The notes under the pieces: generated by a model
What the model was told of the DNA's origin: nothing
Databases searched by the model: none
The model's input: the letters and a program-made list of their open reading frames with translations, nothing else
Shown: piece after piece, positions 10,555-19,077 of the stretch
How positions within the stretch are numbered: the first letter of the stretch is position 1
How the letters are laid out: each line of letters begins with the position of its first letter
Made by a program: the position numbers and the translations under genes
NCBI RefSeq assembly: GCF_004570325.1
Contig: NZ_SPQO01000021.1
Span: 32,360-96,359, forward strand
Length of the DNA: 64,000 nucleotides
DNA from: Mycobacterium sp. PS03-16
GTDB taxonomy: Bacteria > Actinomycetota > Actinomycetes > Mycobacteriales > Mycobacteriaceae
Reading direction: 5' to 3'

Positions 10555-11408
10555 GCGCGGGCGAGGGCCTCGGCGCGTTCGACGACGTTGGTCAGCAGGA
10601 AGGCCCGGGTCAGCGGCCCCACCCCGCCGGGGTTGGGCGAGACGTGCCCGGCCACCTCCCAGACATCGGGGGCGACGTCGCCGACGAGCTTGCCCGCGTC
10701 GTCTCGGCTGACCCCGACATCGACGACCGCGGCGCCCGGACGGACCATCTCGGCGGTCACCATGTGCGGCACCCCGGCGGCGGCGACGATGATGTCGGCG
10801 TCCCGGGTGAGTTGCGGCAGGTGCCGGGTCGCGGTGTGGCACAGCGTGACCGTGGCGTTCTCCGACCGGCGGGTCAGCAGCAGGCCCAGCGGGCGGCCGA
10901 CCGTGACGCCGCGGCCGATCACCACGACGTGCGCGCCGGCGATCTCCACCTCGAAGCGGCGCAGCAGGTGCACGATGCCGCGCGGGGTGCACGGCAGCGG
11001 CGCGGGCTCGTTGAGTACCAGCCGGCCCAGGTTCGTCGGGTGCAGCCCATCGGCGTCCTTGCCGGGGTCGATGCGCTCGAGCGCGGCGTTCTCGTCCAGG
11101 TGCTTGGGCAGCGGCAGCTGCACGATGTACCCGGTGCACTCGGGGTTGGCGTTGAGCTCGTCGATGGTCTCGTCGAGCTTGGCCTGACTGATGTCGGCGG
11201 GCAGGTCGCGGCGGATCGAGGTGATGCCGACCTTCGCGCAGTCGGCGTGCTTGCCGCGCACGTATGCCTGCGACCCCGGATCGTCGCCCACCAGCACCGT
11301 GCCCAGGCCCGGTGTGCGCCCCTGTTCGGTGAGCGCGGCGACCCGCTGGGTCAGGTCGACGAAGATCTCGTCACGCGTGGCTTTCCCGTCAAGCGTTTTC
11401 GCACCCAC
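10551..11408 (-). CDS. folD: Bifunctional methylenetetrahydrofolate dehydrogenase/cyclohydrolase
   Basis: One-carbon enzyme interconverting 5,10-methylene-THF and 10-formyl-THF with NADP+. Diagnostic motifs are SQAYVRGKHADC (catalytic Lys), GYIVQLPLPKH, IGRGVTVGRPLGLLL (NADP-binding) and PGGVGPLTRAFLL near the C-terminus. The GTG at 11408 (VGAKTLDGKATRDEIF) gives 285 residues and matches the M. tuberculosis FolD N-terminus; a longer frame upstream is not FolD-like. DUF3017 is coupled behind it, and the OYE-like gene is divergent 41 nt away. Confidence 0.96.
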   Translation of the reverse strand: MGAKTLDGKATRDEIFVDLTQRVAALTEQGRTPGLGTVLVGDDPGSQAYVRGKHADCAKVGITSIRRDLPADISQAKLDETIDELNANPECTGYIVQLPLPKHLDENAALERIDPGKDADGLHPTNLGRLVLNEPAPLPCTPRGIVHLLRRFEVEIAGAHVVVIGRGVTVGRPLGLLLTRRSENATVTLCHTATRHLPQLTRDADIIVAAAGVPHMVTAEMVRPGAAVVDVGVSRDDAGKLVGDVAPDVWEVAGHVSPNPGGVGPLTRAFLLTNVVERAEALARA

Positions 11409-11449
11409 ATCGGCCAGTCTGTCATGGGCGTGTGGCAGGCTCAGCACCT

Positions 11450-12649
11450 ATGAACACCGCGCCAGATGTGTTCACCCCGGCCAAGCTCGGCCCGGTGACG
11501 TTGCGCAACCGCATCATCAAGGCGGCCACGTTCGAGGCGTCGACCCCGAACGCACTGGTCACCGACGATCTCATCCACTACCACCGGCTCCCTGCGGCCG
11601 GCGGCGTCGGCATGACGACGGTCGCGTACTGCGCGGTGTCGCCGGGCGGGCGCACCGACGGGTGGCAGCTGTGGATGCGGCCCGAGGCGCTGCCCGGGCT
11701 GCGCCGCCTCACCGACGCGGTGCACGCCGAGGGCGCGGCGATCAGCGCGCAGATCGGGCACGCCGGCCCGGTCGCCAACGCCCGCACGAACAAGGCCAGG
11801 GCGCTCGCGCCGGTGCGGTTCTTCAACCCGATGTCGATGCGGTTCGCGAAGAAGGCGACCCGCGACGACATCCGCGAAGTGATGGACGCGCACGCCAACG
11901 CCGCCCGGTTGGCCATCGAGGCCGGCTTCGACGCCGTGGAGATCCATCTCGGCCACAACTATCTGGCCAGCTCGTTCCTCAGCCCGCTGCTCAACCGCCG
12001 CACCGACGAATTCGGCGGATCGCTGGCCAACCGCGCCAAGGTGGCGCGCGGCACCGTGCTCGCGGTGCGCCGGGCGGTGGAGCAGGCCGGCACGCCGATA
12101 GCGGTCACCGCGAAACTCAACATGTCCGACGGTGTCCGCGGCGGCATCTCGGTCGAGGAGGCGCTGCAGACGGCCAAATGGCTCGAGGAGGACGGCGGGC
12201 TCGACGCGATCGAGCTGACCGCGGGCAGCTCGCTGGTCAACCCGATGTACCTGTTCCGCGGCGACGCCCCGGTCAAGGAGTTCGCCGGCGCGTTCAAACC
12301 CCCGCTGCGGTGGGGCATCCGGATGACCGGCCACAAGTTCCTGCGCGAGTACCCCTACCGCGAGGCCTACTTGCTACGCGAGGCGCGCCAGTTCCGCGCC
12401 GAGCTGAAACTGCCGCTGATCCTGCTGGGCGGCATCACCAACCGCGACACCATGGACCGCGCGATGGCCGAGGGATTCGACTTCGTCGCGATGGGCCGCG
12501 CGCTGCTGGCCGAGCCCGACCTGCTCACGCGCATCCAGGCCGACAGCGCCACCCGCTCGGCGTGCACGCACTGCAACCGGTGCATGCCGACGATCTACCG
12601 CCACACCCACTGTGTGGTCACCGGGGCCCCCGACTCGATCCCGGTCTGA
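11450..12649 (+). CDS. NADH:flavin oxidoreductase, Old Yellow Enzyme family
   Basis: FMN-dependent ene-reductase-like TIM barrel, 399 residues. The N-terminal block LRNRIIKAATFEAS, the oxyanion/FMN strand AAISAQIGHAGPV, and NRRTDEFGGSLANR are typical. The C-terminal tail has CTHCNRC followed by nine residues and another Cys, similar to the 4Fe-4S-binding cluster of 2,4-dienoyl-CoA reductase/TMADH relatives. The C-terminal NAD(P)/FAD domain of those enzymes is absent. It is probably the Rv3359 counterpart. The start is ATG 11450; an upstream ATG at 11432 is possible. Substrate unknown. Confidence 0.86.
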   Translation: MNTAPDVFTPAKLGPVTLRNRIIKAATFEASTPNALVTDDLIHYHRLPAAGGVGMTTVAYCAVSPGGRTDGWQLWMRPEALPGLRRLTDAVHAEGAAISAQIGHAGPVANARTNKARALAPVRFFNPMSMRFAKKATRDDIREVMDAHANAARLAIEAGFDAVEIHLGHNYLASSFLSPLLNRRTDEFGGSLANRAKVARGTVLAVRRAVEQAGTPIAVTAKLNMSDGVRGGISVEEALQTAKWLEEDGGLDAIELTAGSSLVNPMYLFRGDAPVKEFAGAFKPPLRWGIRMTGHKFLREYPYREAYLLREARQFRAELKLPLILLGGITNRDTMDRAMAEGFDFVAMGRALLAEPDLLTRIQADSATRSACTHCNRCMPTIYRHTHCVVTGAPDSIPV

Positions 12650-12658
12650 GCCGGCGCC

Positions 12659-13579
12659 ATGGCCGCGGCCGACGACGCCATGGTCACCTACCGCTACGTA
12701 CGGGTGGGGCTGGTCGCGCTGGTGGTGTTCCTGCTGGTGTCGGTCGCGCTGACCTGGGTGCAGACCTGCCTGCAGAGTTCGATCAGCGCATTCTTCTACA
12801 CCCGCACCCACGCGGTGCTCGTCGCCGCACTGTGCGCGATCGGCATCTGCCTGATCGCCTACCGCGGCAGCCGCGTCGGTGAGGACGCGCTGCTGAACTT
12901 CTCCGGATACCTGGCCTTCATCGTCGCGCTGATCCCGACCGACTCGGTGGGCCTCTGCCAGCCGTGGCTGCCGACGGTCGACGATCCGTTCGGCGGCGTC
13001 GGCAACAACGCCGCCGCGCTGCTGGTCGCGGCCGCCGCCGGAACCGCGATGTACCTGGCGCTGCAGCGGTGGCGCCACCCGCAGCCGCTGCCGACCGCGG
13101 AGGCCGAGACCTGCGCGGCCGCGGCAACGGTGTGGAAGCGGGTGGCCGCGGTGCTGCTGCGCATCGAGAGATGGCTGCCCTCAGCGTTGCTCGGGATCGT
13201 CATCGGCGGTGCGGTGCTCTCGCTGTGGGATTGGTTCCTGGACCGGGCGCACGTCATCGCGGCGGTCGCGATGTTCCTGGCCATCGTGCTGGTCGCGGTC
13301 TATCACGCCTGCTACGCCCGCGCCGCCGCCCGGCACCGGCTCGCCCGGTTCTACGCGGCGCTCGCCACCCTGATGCTCGCCACCGTGGTGGTGGCCGTGA
13401 TCTTCCTGCTCGCAGACGTCGAGTTCGGGGTCTTCATTGTCGAGGTGCTGCTCATCCTCGAGTTCGCTGTCTTCTGGGCGGTGCAGACATGGGATGTGTG
13501 GGAGCCCACCGACCGCTACCCCGCCTCCGCCGTGCCCGGTCTGGCCGAAGCGCGGTCAGGACCCGCCGACACCGCCTGA
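12659..13579 (+). CDS. Polytopic membrane protein of unknown function
   Basis: I do not recognise the family. The 306-residue protein has seven or eight hydrophobic segments, for example LVALVVFLLVSVALTWV, VLVAALCAIGICLIAY, LLGIVIGGAVLSLWDW, IAAVAMFLAIVLVAVYHA and FIVEVLLILEFAVFWAV. The loop NFSGYLAFIVALIPTDS and a short cytoplasmic-type stretch RWRHPQPLPTAEAET separate them. It begins 9 nt after the OYE-like gene and may share its transcript. The start could also be the later ATG at 12680 (MVTYRYVRVG). It marks the left end of the accessory region. Confidence 0.7.
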   Translation: MAAADDAMVTYRYVRVGLVALVVFLLVSVALTWVQTCLQSSISAFFYTRTHAVLVAALCAIGICLIAYRGSRVGEDALLNFSGYLAFIVALIPTDSVGLCQPWLPTVDDPFGGVGNNAAALLVAAAAGTAMYLALQRWRHPQPLPTAEAETCAAAATVWKRVAAVLLRIERWLPSALLGIVIGGAVLSLWDWFLDRAHVIAAVAMFLAIVLVAVYHACYARAAARHRLARFYAALATLMLATVVVAVIFLLADVEFGVFIVEVLLILEFAVFWAVQTWDVWEPTDRYPASAVPGLAEARSGPADTA

Positions 13580-13633
13580 ACACCGACCGGCGGAGACGCC
13601 CGGACGGGACGGCTACCTATACAGTGAGTCCCG

Positions 13634-16255
13634 ATGAGCCGACCAGTCCCACCTGCGCTGACCGTTCGGTACGAGGGTTCGACCCGCACATTCGCCCCGG
13701 GCACTGACGTGGTCATCGGCCGCGATCTGCGCGCCGACGTGCGAATCGCCCACCCGCTGATCTCCCGCGCCCACCTGGTGCTGCGGTTCGATCAGGGCCG
13801 TTGGGTCGCGATCGACAACGGCAGCCTCAACGGCATGTTCGCCGGCGGCCGCCGCGTGCCGGCAGTCGACATCCGCGACGGACAGACCCTCAACATCGGC
13901 AACCCCGACGGGCCGCAGCTCACCTTCGAGGTGGGCCGCCACCAGGGCTCGGCCGGACGCCCGCCGCAGACCACCGCCGTCCCCGTTGCCCGCGCGGCCA
14001 CCGGCGGCTACCCGCCTGCCGCGCCACCGGTCTCGCGGCCGCACCCGCGCTACCCCACCGGGCCGCAGTCCTACGGGACCGGTGGCCAACCGCCGGCCTA
14101 CCCGACCGGCACGCCGTCACCGGCCTATCCGTCGGGCCCTCAGCGCTATCCGAGCGCTCCGCCGGCCCGCCCGGCCCCCGCCGCGTCGCTGGCCCCGCCG
14201 CTGTCCGAGCAAGCCGGGCTGGAACCCGTCACCCGAATGGGCCCGACCGCCGCGCCGCGCTCGTCCGAGGCCGGCGGCAACCTGGCCACCAGCATGCTCA
14301 AGATCCTGCGCCCGGGCCGGGCGCCGGAACCGCCCCCGGGCGCGGTGAAGATCGGCCGGGCGAGCGACAACGACATCGTCATCCCCGACGTGCTGGCCTC
14401 GCGCCACCACGCCTCCCTGGTGCCCGCCGCGGGCGGCACCGAGATCGTCGACGCCCGCAGCATCAACGGCACGTTCGTCAACGGCGCCCGCGTGGAGTCG
14501 GCGCTGCTGAACGACGGTGATGTCGTCACGATCGGCAACATCGACCTGGTCTTCACCGGCGGCACGCTGGTCCGGCGGACCGAGACCGCCGCGGCGACCG
14601 CCACCGGCGGCCTCGACGTGCACGGCGTCACCTGGACGATCGAGAACAACAAGACGCTGCTGGACAACATCTCGCTGGCCGCGCGGCCGGGCACGCTGAC
14701 CGCGGTGATCGGCCCGTCCGGTGCGGGTAAGTCGACATTCGCGCGACTGGTCGCCGGCTACACCCACCCGACCAACGGTTCGGTGTCGTTCGAGGGCCAC
14801 AACGTCCACGCCGAGTACGCCTCGCTGCGGTCCCGGATCGGGATGGTGCCCCAGGACGACGTGGTGCACGGTCAGCTGACGGTGCGGCAGGCTCTGATGT
14901 TCGCCGCCGAACTGCGGCTACCGCCCGACACCACCAAGGCCGACCGCGAACAGGTCGTCATGCAGGTGCTCGAGGAGCTGGAGATGACCAAGCACCTCGA
15001 CACCCGGGTGGACAAGCTGTCGGGCGGTCAGCGCAAACGCGCGTCGGTGGCGCTCGAGCTGCTGACCGGCCCGTCGCTGCTGATCCTCGACGAGCCGACC
15101 TCCGGCCTGGACCCTGCGCTGGACCGGCAGGTCATGACCATGCTGCGCCAGCTCGCTGACGCGGGCCGCGTGGTGCTGGTGGTCACCCACTCACTGACCT
15201 ACCTCGACGTCTGCGATCAGGTGCTGCTGCTCGCCCCGGGTGGTAAGACCGCGTTCTGCGGGCCGCCCAGCGAGATCGGCCCGTCGATGGGCACGACCAA
15301 CTGGGCCGACATCTTCAGCACCGTCGCCAGCGACCCCGACGGCGCCAATCAGCGCTTCCTCGCGCTCAACGGCCCGCCGCCCGCGCAGCCCCCCACCGCG
15401 GAGGCCACCGATCTCGGCGAGCCGTCGAAAACCAGCCTGCGGCGGCAGTTCTCGACGATCGCGCGCCGGCAGATACGGCTGATCGTGTCCGACCGCGGCT
15501 ACTTCATCTTCCTCGCGCTGCTGCCGTTCATCATGGGCACACTGTCACTGTCGGTGCCCGGCACCGTCGGCTTCGGGGTGCCCAACCCGATGGGCGACGC
15601 CCCCAACGAACCGGGGCAGATCCTGGTGCTGCTCAATGTCGGCGCCATCTTCATGGGCACCGCGCTGACCATCCGCGACCTGATCGGCGAACGCGCCATC
15701 TTCCTGCGCGAACAGGCGGTCGGCCTGTCCACCACCGCATACCTGCTGGCCAAGGTGTGCGTGTACTCGGTGTTCGCGATCGTGCAGTCGGCGATCGTCA
15801 CCGGCATCACGATCCTCGGCAAGGGCGCTCCCACCCAGGGCGCCGTGGTGCTGGGCAACCCGTCGCTGGAGCTGTTCGTCGGGATGGCGGCCACCACGGT
15901 CACCGCGGCGATGGTCGGCCTGGCGCTGTCCGCGCTGGCCCGCACCAGCGAGCAGATCATGCCGCTGCTGGTGGTCGCGATCATGAGCCAGTTGGTCTTC
16001 TCCGGCGGCATGATCCCCGTGACCGACCGCATCGGGCTCGACCAGCTGTCGTGGCTCACCCCGGCGCGGTGGGGCTTCGCCGCCTCGGCGTCCACCGCGG
16101 ACCTGATCACGCTGGTGCCCGGCCCGCTCACGCCGAAGGACCGGCACTGGGAGCACACCAGCGGCGCATGGCTGTTCGACATGGCGATGCTCGGCGTGCT
16201 CAGCGTCTCCTACGTGACGTTCGTCCGGTGGAAGATCCGGCTCAAGAGCGGCTGA
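13634..16255 (+). CDS. FHA-FHA-ABC transporter fusion (Rv1747-like exporter)
   Basis: An 873-residue fusion. FHA domain 1 spans about residues 10-98 (VVIGRDLRADVRIAHPL, ISRAHLVLRF). A Pro-rich linker covers about 105-205, and FHA domain 2 about 225-310 (GRASDNDIVIPD, SRHH, SINGTFVNGA). An ABCG-type ATPase covers about 325-545 (Walker A GPSGAGKST, signature LSGGQRKR, Walker B LLILDEPTSGLD), followed by a six-helix permease. The architecture and length match Rv1747 (about 865 residues), a phosphothreonine-regulated exporter in M. tuberculosis that is a PknF substrate. No kinase gene is next to it here, so its kinase partner must act in trans or it is a paralogue. Confidence 0.93.
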   Translation: MSRPVPPALTVRYEGSTRTFAPGTDVVIGRDLRADVRIAHPLISRAHLVLRFDQGRWVAIDNGSLNGMFAGGRRVPAVDIRDGQTLNIGNPDGPQLTFEVGRHQGSAGRPPQTTAVPVARAATGGYPPAAPPVSRPHPRYPTGPQSYGTGGQPPAYPTGTPSPAYPSGPQRYPSAPPARPAPAASLAPPLSEQAGLEPVTRMGPTAAPRSSEAGGNLATSMLKILRPGRAPEPPPGAVKIGRASDNDIVIPDVLASRHHASLVPAAGGTEIVDARSINGTFVNGARVESALLNDGDVVTIGNIDLVFTGGTLVRRTETAAATATGGLDVHGVTWTIENNKTLLDNISLAARPGTLTAVIGPSGAGKSTFARLVAGYTHPTNGSVSFEGHNVHAEYASLRSRIGMVPQDDVVHGQLTVRQALMFAAELRLPPDTTKADREQVVMQVLEELEMTKHLDTRVDKLSGGQRKRASVALELLTGPSLLILDEPTSGLDPALDRQVMTMLRQLADAGRVVLVVTHSLTYLDVCDQVLLLAPGGKTAFCGPPSEIGPSMGTTNWADIFSTVASDPDGANQRFLALNGPPPAQPPTAEATDLGEPSKTSLRRQFSTIARRQIRLIVSDRGYFIFLALLPFIMGTLSLSVPGTVGFGVPNPMGDAPNEPGQILVLLNVGAIFMGTALTIRDLIGERAIFLREQAVGLSTTAYLLAKVCVYSVFAIVQSAIVTGITILGKGAPTQGAVVLGNPSLELFVGMAATTVTAAMVGLALSALARTSEQIMPLLVVAIMSQLVFSGGMIPVTDRIGLDQLSWLTPARWGFAASASTADLITLVPGPLTPKDRHWEHTSGAWLFDMAMLGVLSVSYVTFVRWKIRLKSG

Positions 16256-16258
16256 CAA

Positions 16259-16279
16259 GCCCGCGCCACACCTGCGGGC
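16259..16279 (+). terminator. Stem-loop after the FHA-ABC gene
   Basis: GCCCGC (16259-16264) pairs with GCGGGC (16274-16279) around a 9-nt loop, starting 4 nt after the FHA-ABC stop codon and 15 nt before the next gene's -10 hexamer. There is no T-run after it, so it is only a possible mycobacterial-style terminator. Confidence 0.3.
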
Positions 16280-16293
16280 CGGGGGCTGACCGG

Positions 16294-16299
16294 TAGATT
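16294..16299 (+). promoter_or_regulatory. Leaderless -10 element for the rhomboid-like gene
   Basis: TAGATT fits TANNNT and ends 6 nt before the GTG at 16306, the spacing that puts the transcription start on the start codon. Confidence 0.55.
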
Positions 16300-16305
16300 C
16301 GCAGG

Positions 16306-16947
16306 GTGAGGCGCACGCTCGGTCGGATCGAACGCTACGTGGCCGATGCGCCGGCGACGTTCGGCTGGCTGTTCGTCCTGGCCGTGACCACCCGGGTGCA
16401 GCGGTCGGCCGGCCGGGAGCGCGCCCAACTGCTGCGCAGCCAGTCCACCAATCTGCAGCATCTGTCCGAGGAACCGACCAGAGTGCTGGCCGCCAGCCTG
16501 TTCTGGCTCGACGGCCGGCGATGGTGGCCGTACGTGCCTCCCTTTGTGGCCGTGCTGGCCCCCGCCGAGCACCGGCTCGGATCGGTGCGGTGGCTGGCGA
16601 CCGGGGTCGCCGCCCATGTGGCGGGAACGTACGCGGGGCAGGGCTATCTGCGGTGGTCGATTCGCGCCCGCAACGCCCCGCCGCGGCTGGCCGAGGCCCG
16701 CGACGTCGGGGTGAGCTACTTCCTGCTCGGCGTCGCCGGAACGCTGTCGGCCTACCTGCCCGACGCGCACCGGCGCCGGGTCCGCGCGGCGGCGCTGGCC
16801 GTGCTGGCCATCAACACCGCGATCCGGCCAACCTTCACCGAGGTCGGCCATCTCAGCGCCTTCCTCACGGGTCTGTCGCTGAGCGCCTTGGCGAACGGCC
16901 GCGAGCGGTACCCCTATCCGGGTACACAGGGGTATGCGCGCCACTGA
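16306..16947 (+). CDS. Rhomboid-like membrane protein
   Basis: A 213-residue membrane protein resembling the mycobacterial rhomboid-like family. Hydrophobic segments include TFGWLFVLAVTTRV, WWPYVPPFVAVLAPAEH, WLATGVAAHVAGTY and VGVSYFLLGVAGTLSAYL. The last helix has the rhomboid His signature GHLSAFLTGLSLSAL. A serine occurs where rhomboid proteases have GxSG, but the context is GVSYF, so the second Gly is replaced by Tyr; protease activity is uncertain. The GTG start has a leaderless-type -10. It overlaps the downstream lipase-like gene by 14 nt, which suggests co-expression. Confidence 0.75.
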   Translation: MRRTLGRIERYVADAPATFGWLFVLAVTTRVQRSAGRERAQLLRSQSTNLQHLSEEPTRVLAASLFWLDGRRWWPYVPPFVAVLAPAEHRLGSVRWLATGVAAHVAGTYAGQGYLRWSIRARNAPPRLAEARDVGVSYFLLGVAGTLSAYLPDAHRRRVRAAALAVLAINTAIRPTFTEVGHLSAFLTGLSLSALANGRERYPYPGTQGYARH

Positions 16948-18166
16948 GATCCGAGCGCTCGGCGAGGTCGCCGCCGAGGGTGCCACTGTGCTCAACAACG
17001 TCGTCCGCGGCCTGCACACCGGTATCGCCAGCCGGGTGTTCAGCTCGATCGGTCCGGCCGCCCGCCCCGTCGAGGTGGTGCACGACCTGATCGCGCAGAC
17101 GGTGTACACCGCGGTCGGGACGGCCGGGCAGCGGATCCCCGACCTGGTCGGCGCGCTCGCGGCCACCGGCGTCGGCTTCGACGCCGACGCGCCCGTCGAC
17201 GAGTCGCCGGCCGCGGCCGAGATGATCGCCGCCCTCAACGGCATCTACGGCGACGAGCTCGCCGACCGCGGGAACGCGCTGGCCACCGAGATGGCGGTGC
17301 GGGTGGCCCGGCGCCGCGTCGAGCCCACCCCGGGCGGGCTGGCGGCCGCCTTCCCCGACGCGACCGGCCGGCTGGCGGTGTTCGTGCACGGTCTGTGCCA
17401 GACCGAGTCCTCCTGGCAGCGGCCGCCCCGACCGGACGTCGACGCCCCCGATCCCCGGTCCTACGGTGACCGGTTGCGCGACGACCTGGGCTTCACGCCC
17501 GTCGACGTGCGGTACAACACCGGGCGCCACATCTCCACCAACGGCCACGACCTCGACGAACTGCTCGCCGACCTGGTCTCGGCATGGCCAGTGCCGGTGT
17601 CCGACATCGCGCTGGTCGGGCATTCGATGGGTGGACTGGTGGTCCGCAGCGCCTGCCACTACGGTCGGGAGCGCGCGCACCGCTGGACCGGCCTGGTCCG
17701 ACAGGTGATCTGCCTGGGATCCCCGCACCTCGGCGCGGACCTCGAGAAGGGCGTCAACGCGGCCTCGTGGGCGCTGTCGCGGGTCCGAGAGACCCAGGCG
17801 ATCGCCGACTTCCTCAACCTGCGCAGCGACGGCATCAAGGATCTGCGCTTCGGCGCCTGCCTGGACGACGACTGGCACGACGCCGACCCCGACGAGTTGC
17901 TCCGCGACCGCTGCGGCGAAGTTCCGTTCCTGCCGAATGCGTCGTATCACTTCGTGGCGACGTCCGCGGCGCCGCAGGCCGTCGGGCGGGTGCTGGGCGA
18001 CCATCTGGTGAAGCCGTCCAGCGCATCGGGGCAGGGCAGGCACCGGCGGCTGCCATTCGAATCGGACAACGGCCTGGTGCTCACCGGTCTGCACCACTTC
18101 GACCTGCTCAACCACCCGGAGATCTACGACCGGCTGGTGAGATGGCTGGGCGTCACCGCAACGTGA
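16934..18166 (+). CDS. Lipase/esterase-like alpha/beta-hydrolase with helical N-terminal region
   Basis: A 410-residue protein with an N-terminal helical part (about residues 1-130, starting MRATEIRALGEVAAEG) and a C-terminal PGAP1/lipase-like hydrolase domain. The hydrolase shows FVHGLCQTESSWQRP (oxyanion region) and the nucleophile elbow LVGHSMGGLVVRSA, followed by VICLGSPHLGADLEKG, typical of lipases that cleave long-chain esters. The likely His is in GLHHFDLLNHPEIYDRL. There is no signal peptide. The start overlaps the rhomboid-like gene by 14 nt. Its 3' end overlaps the convergent transglutaminase-like gene by 14 nt. Substrate unknown. Confidence 0.82.
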   Translation: MRATEIRALGEVAAEGATVLNNVVRGLHTGIASRVFSSIGPAARPVEVVHDLIAQTVYTAVGTAGQRIPDLVGALAATGVGFDADAPVDESPAAAEMIAALNGIYGDELADRGNALATEMAVRVARRRVEPTPGGLAAAFPDATGRLAVFVHGLCQTESSWQRPPRPDVDAPDPRSYGDRLRDDLGFTPVDVRYNTGRHISTNGHDLDELLADLVSAWPVPVSDIALVGHSMGGLVVRSACHYGRERAHRWTGLVRQVICLGSPHLGADLEKGVNAASWALSRVRETQAIADFLNLRSDGIKDLRFGACLDDDWHDADPDELLRDRCGEVPFLPNASYHFVATSAAPQAVGRVLGDHLVKPSSASGQGRHRRLPFESDNGLVLTGLHHFDLLNHPEIYDRLVRWLGVTAT

Positions 18167-18965
18167 CGACGTCGCTCACCGCGTCTCTCGGCAGTTCGCC
18201 GTCGACGACCGCGGTCACCGCCATGGTCGTCAGTGTGATGGCTCCGCCGTGGTTGTCGAGGAAGGCGGTGTCGGCGGCGTCGCGTCCGGTGGCGATGCGC
18301 AGCATCGACTGCCGCGGCGCCAGGCAGGTGGCGTCGGCGAGCCGCCACGCGCCGTCGACGAAGGCCTCGGCGACGGCATGGAAGTCCATGGGGCTGCAAC
18401 CCGGCGCGTACACCGACACCAGCCGCGCCGGGACGTTCACCGCCCGCAGCATGGCGATGACCAGGTGGGCGTAGTCACGGCACACGCCCCTGCCCGCCAG
18501 GAGGGTGTCGGCGGCGCCGTCGATCGGATCGCTGGAGCCGGGCACGTAGTTCAGTCGTGCCCCCACCCACGACGACACCTTCTCCAGCAGCGCCACCGAG
18601 TCGGCGTCGTTCCCGAACTCGGTGGCGGCGAATCCGAAGAACTTGTCGGCCTCGGCGTAGCGGCTGGGCCGCAGGTACGTCGACCGGTCGATGTCGCGCA
18701 CCGGCGGCGGGTCGGCCACGCCGGTCACGGTGGCCTGGTAGGAGGCGGTGACCGTGCCCGGTGAGGCATCGAAGATGTGGATGCGGTTGCCGTGCTCCCC
18801 GGTGATCTCCCGGGCCTCGACCCGTTCGCCGTCGTGCCGGAACACGAGCGACTCCACCACCTCGGCGCCTGGCTGCGGGGCGAGCGCGATCTGGAACTCG
18901 AGCGTGGTGGCGGCGGTGACCTCGAATTCGAGGTCCGAGCCGACGATGCGTCTCATGACGGGCAT
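18153..18965 (-). CDS. Transglutaminase-like cysteine protease family protein
   Basis: Cytoplasmic transglutaminase-core protein of about 270 residues. The N-terminal beta-rich region is like other bacterial TGc proteins, and the core carries the full triad: Cys in GRGVCRDYAHLVIAML, His in MDFHAVAEAFVDGAWRL and Asp in LADATCLAPRQS. I give ATG 18965 (MPVMRRIVGSD); GTG 18971 and ATG 18956 are alternatives. A GACACT hexamer ends 6 nt before ATG 18965. A near-consensus SOS box lies 83 nt upstream (19048-19063). The 3' end overlaps the convergent lipase-like gene. Physiological role unknown. Confidence 0.85.
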   Translation of the reverse strand: MPVMRRIVGSDLEFEVTAATTLEFQIALAPQPGAEVVESLVFRHDGERVEAREITGEHGNRIHIFDASPGTVTASYQATVTGVADPPPVRDIDRSTYLRPSRYAEADKFFGFAATEFGNDADSVALLEKVSSWVGARLNYVPGSSDPIDGAADTLLAGRGVCRDYAHLVIAMLRAVNVPARLVSVYAPGCSPMDFHAVAEAFVDGAWRLADATCLAPRQSMLRIATGRDAADTAFLDNHGGAITLTTMAVTAVVDGELPRDAVSDVVTLR

Positions 18966-19047
18966 TCGCACAGTGTCGTCTTGATCGGCACGCCGTGCAG
19001 CACGACCGCCCGGGAATCACACACGTGTCACCCGTGGCAGCATCTTG

Positions 19048-19063
19048 TCGAAAATGCGTTCGA
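19048..19063 (-). promoter_or_regulatory. Candidate LexA (SOS) box upstream of the transglutaminase-like gene
   Basis: TCGAAAATGCGTTCGA matches the mycobacterial SOS consensus TCGAAC-N4-GTTCGA at 11 of 12 conserved positions. The single change (C to A in one half-site) is the same as in the imuA' box of this window. It lies between the NTF2-like gene stop and the transglutaminase-like start, so the latter is the likely target. Confidence 0.6.
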
Positions 19064-19077
19064 CACGTGCGGTGTGA

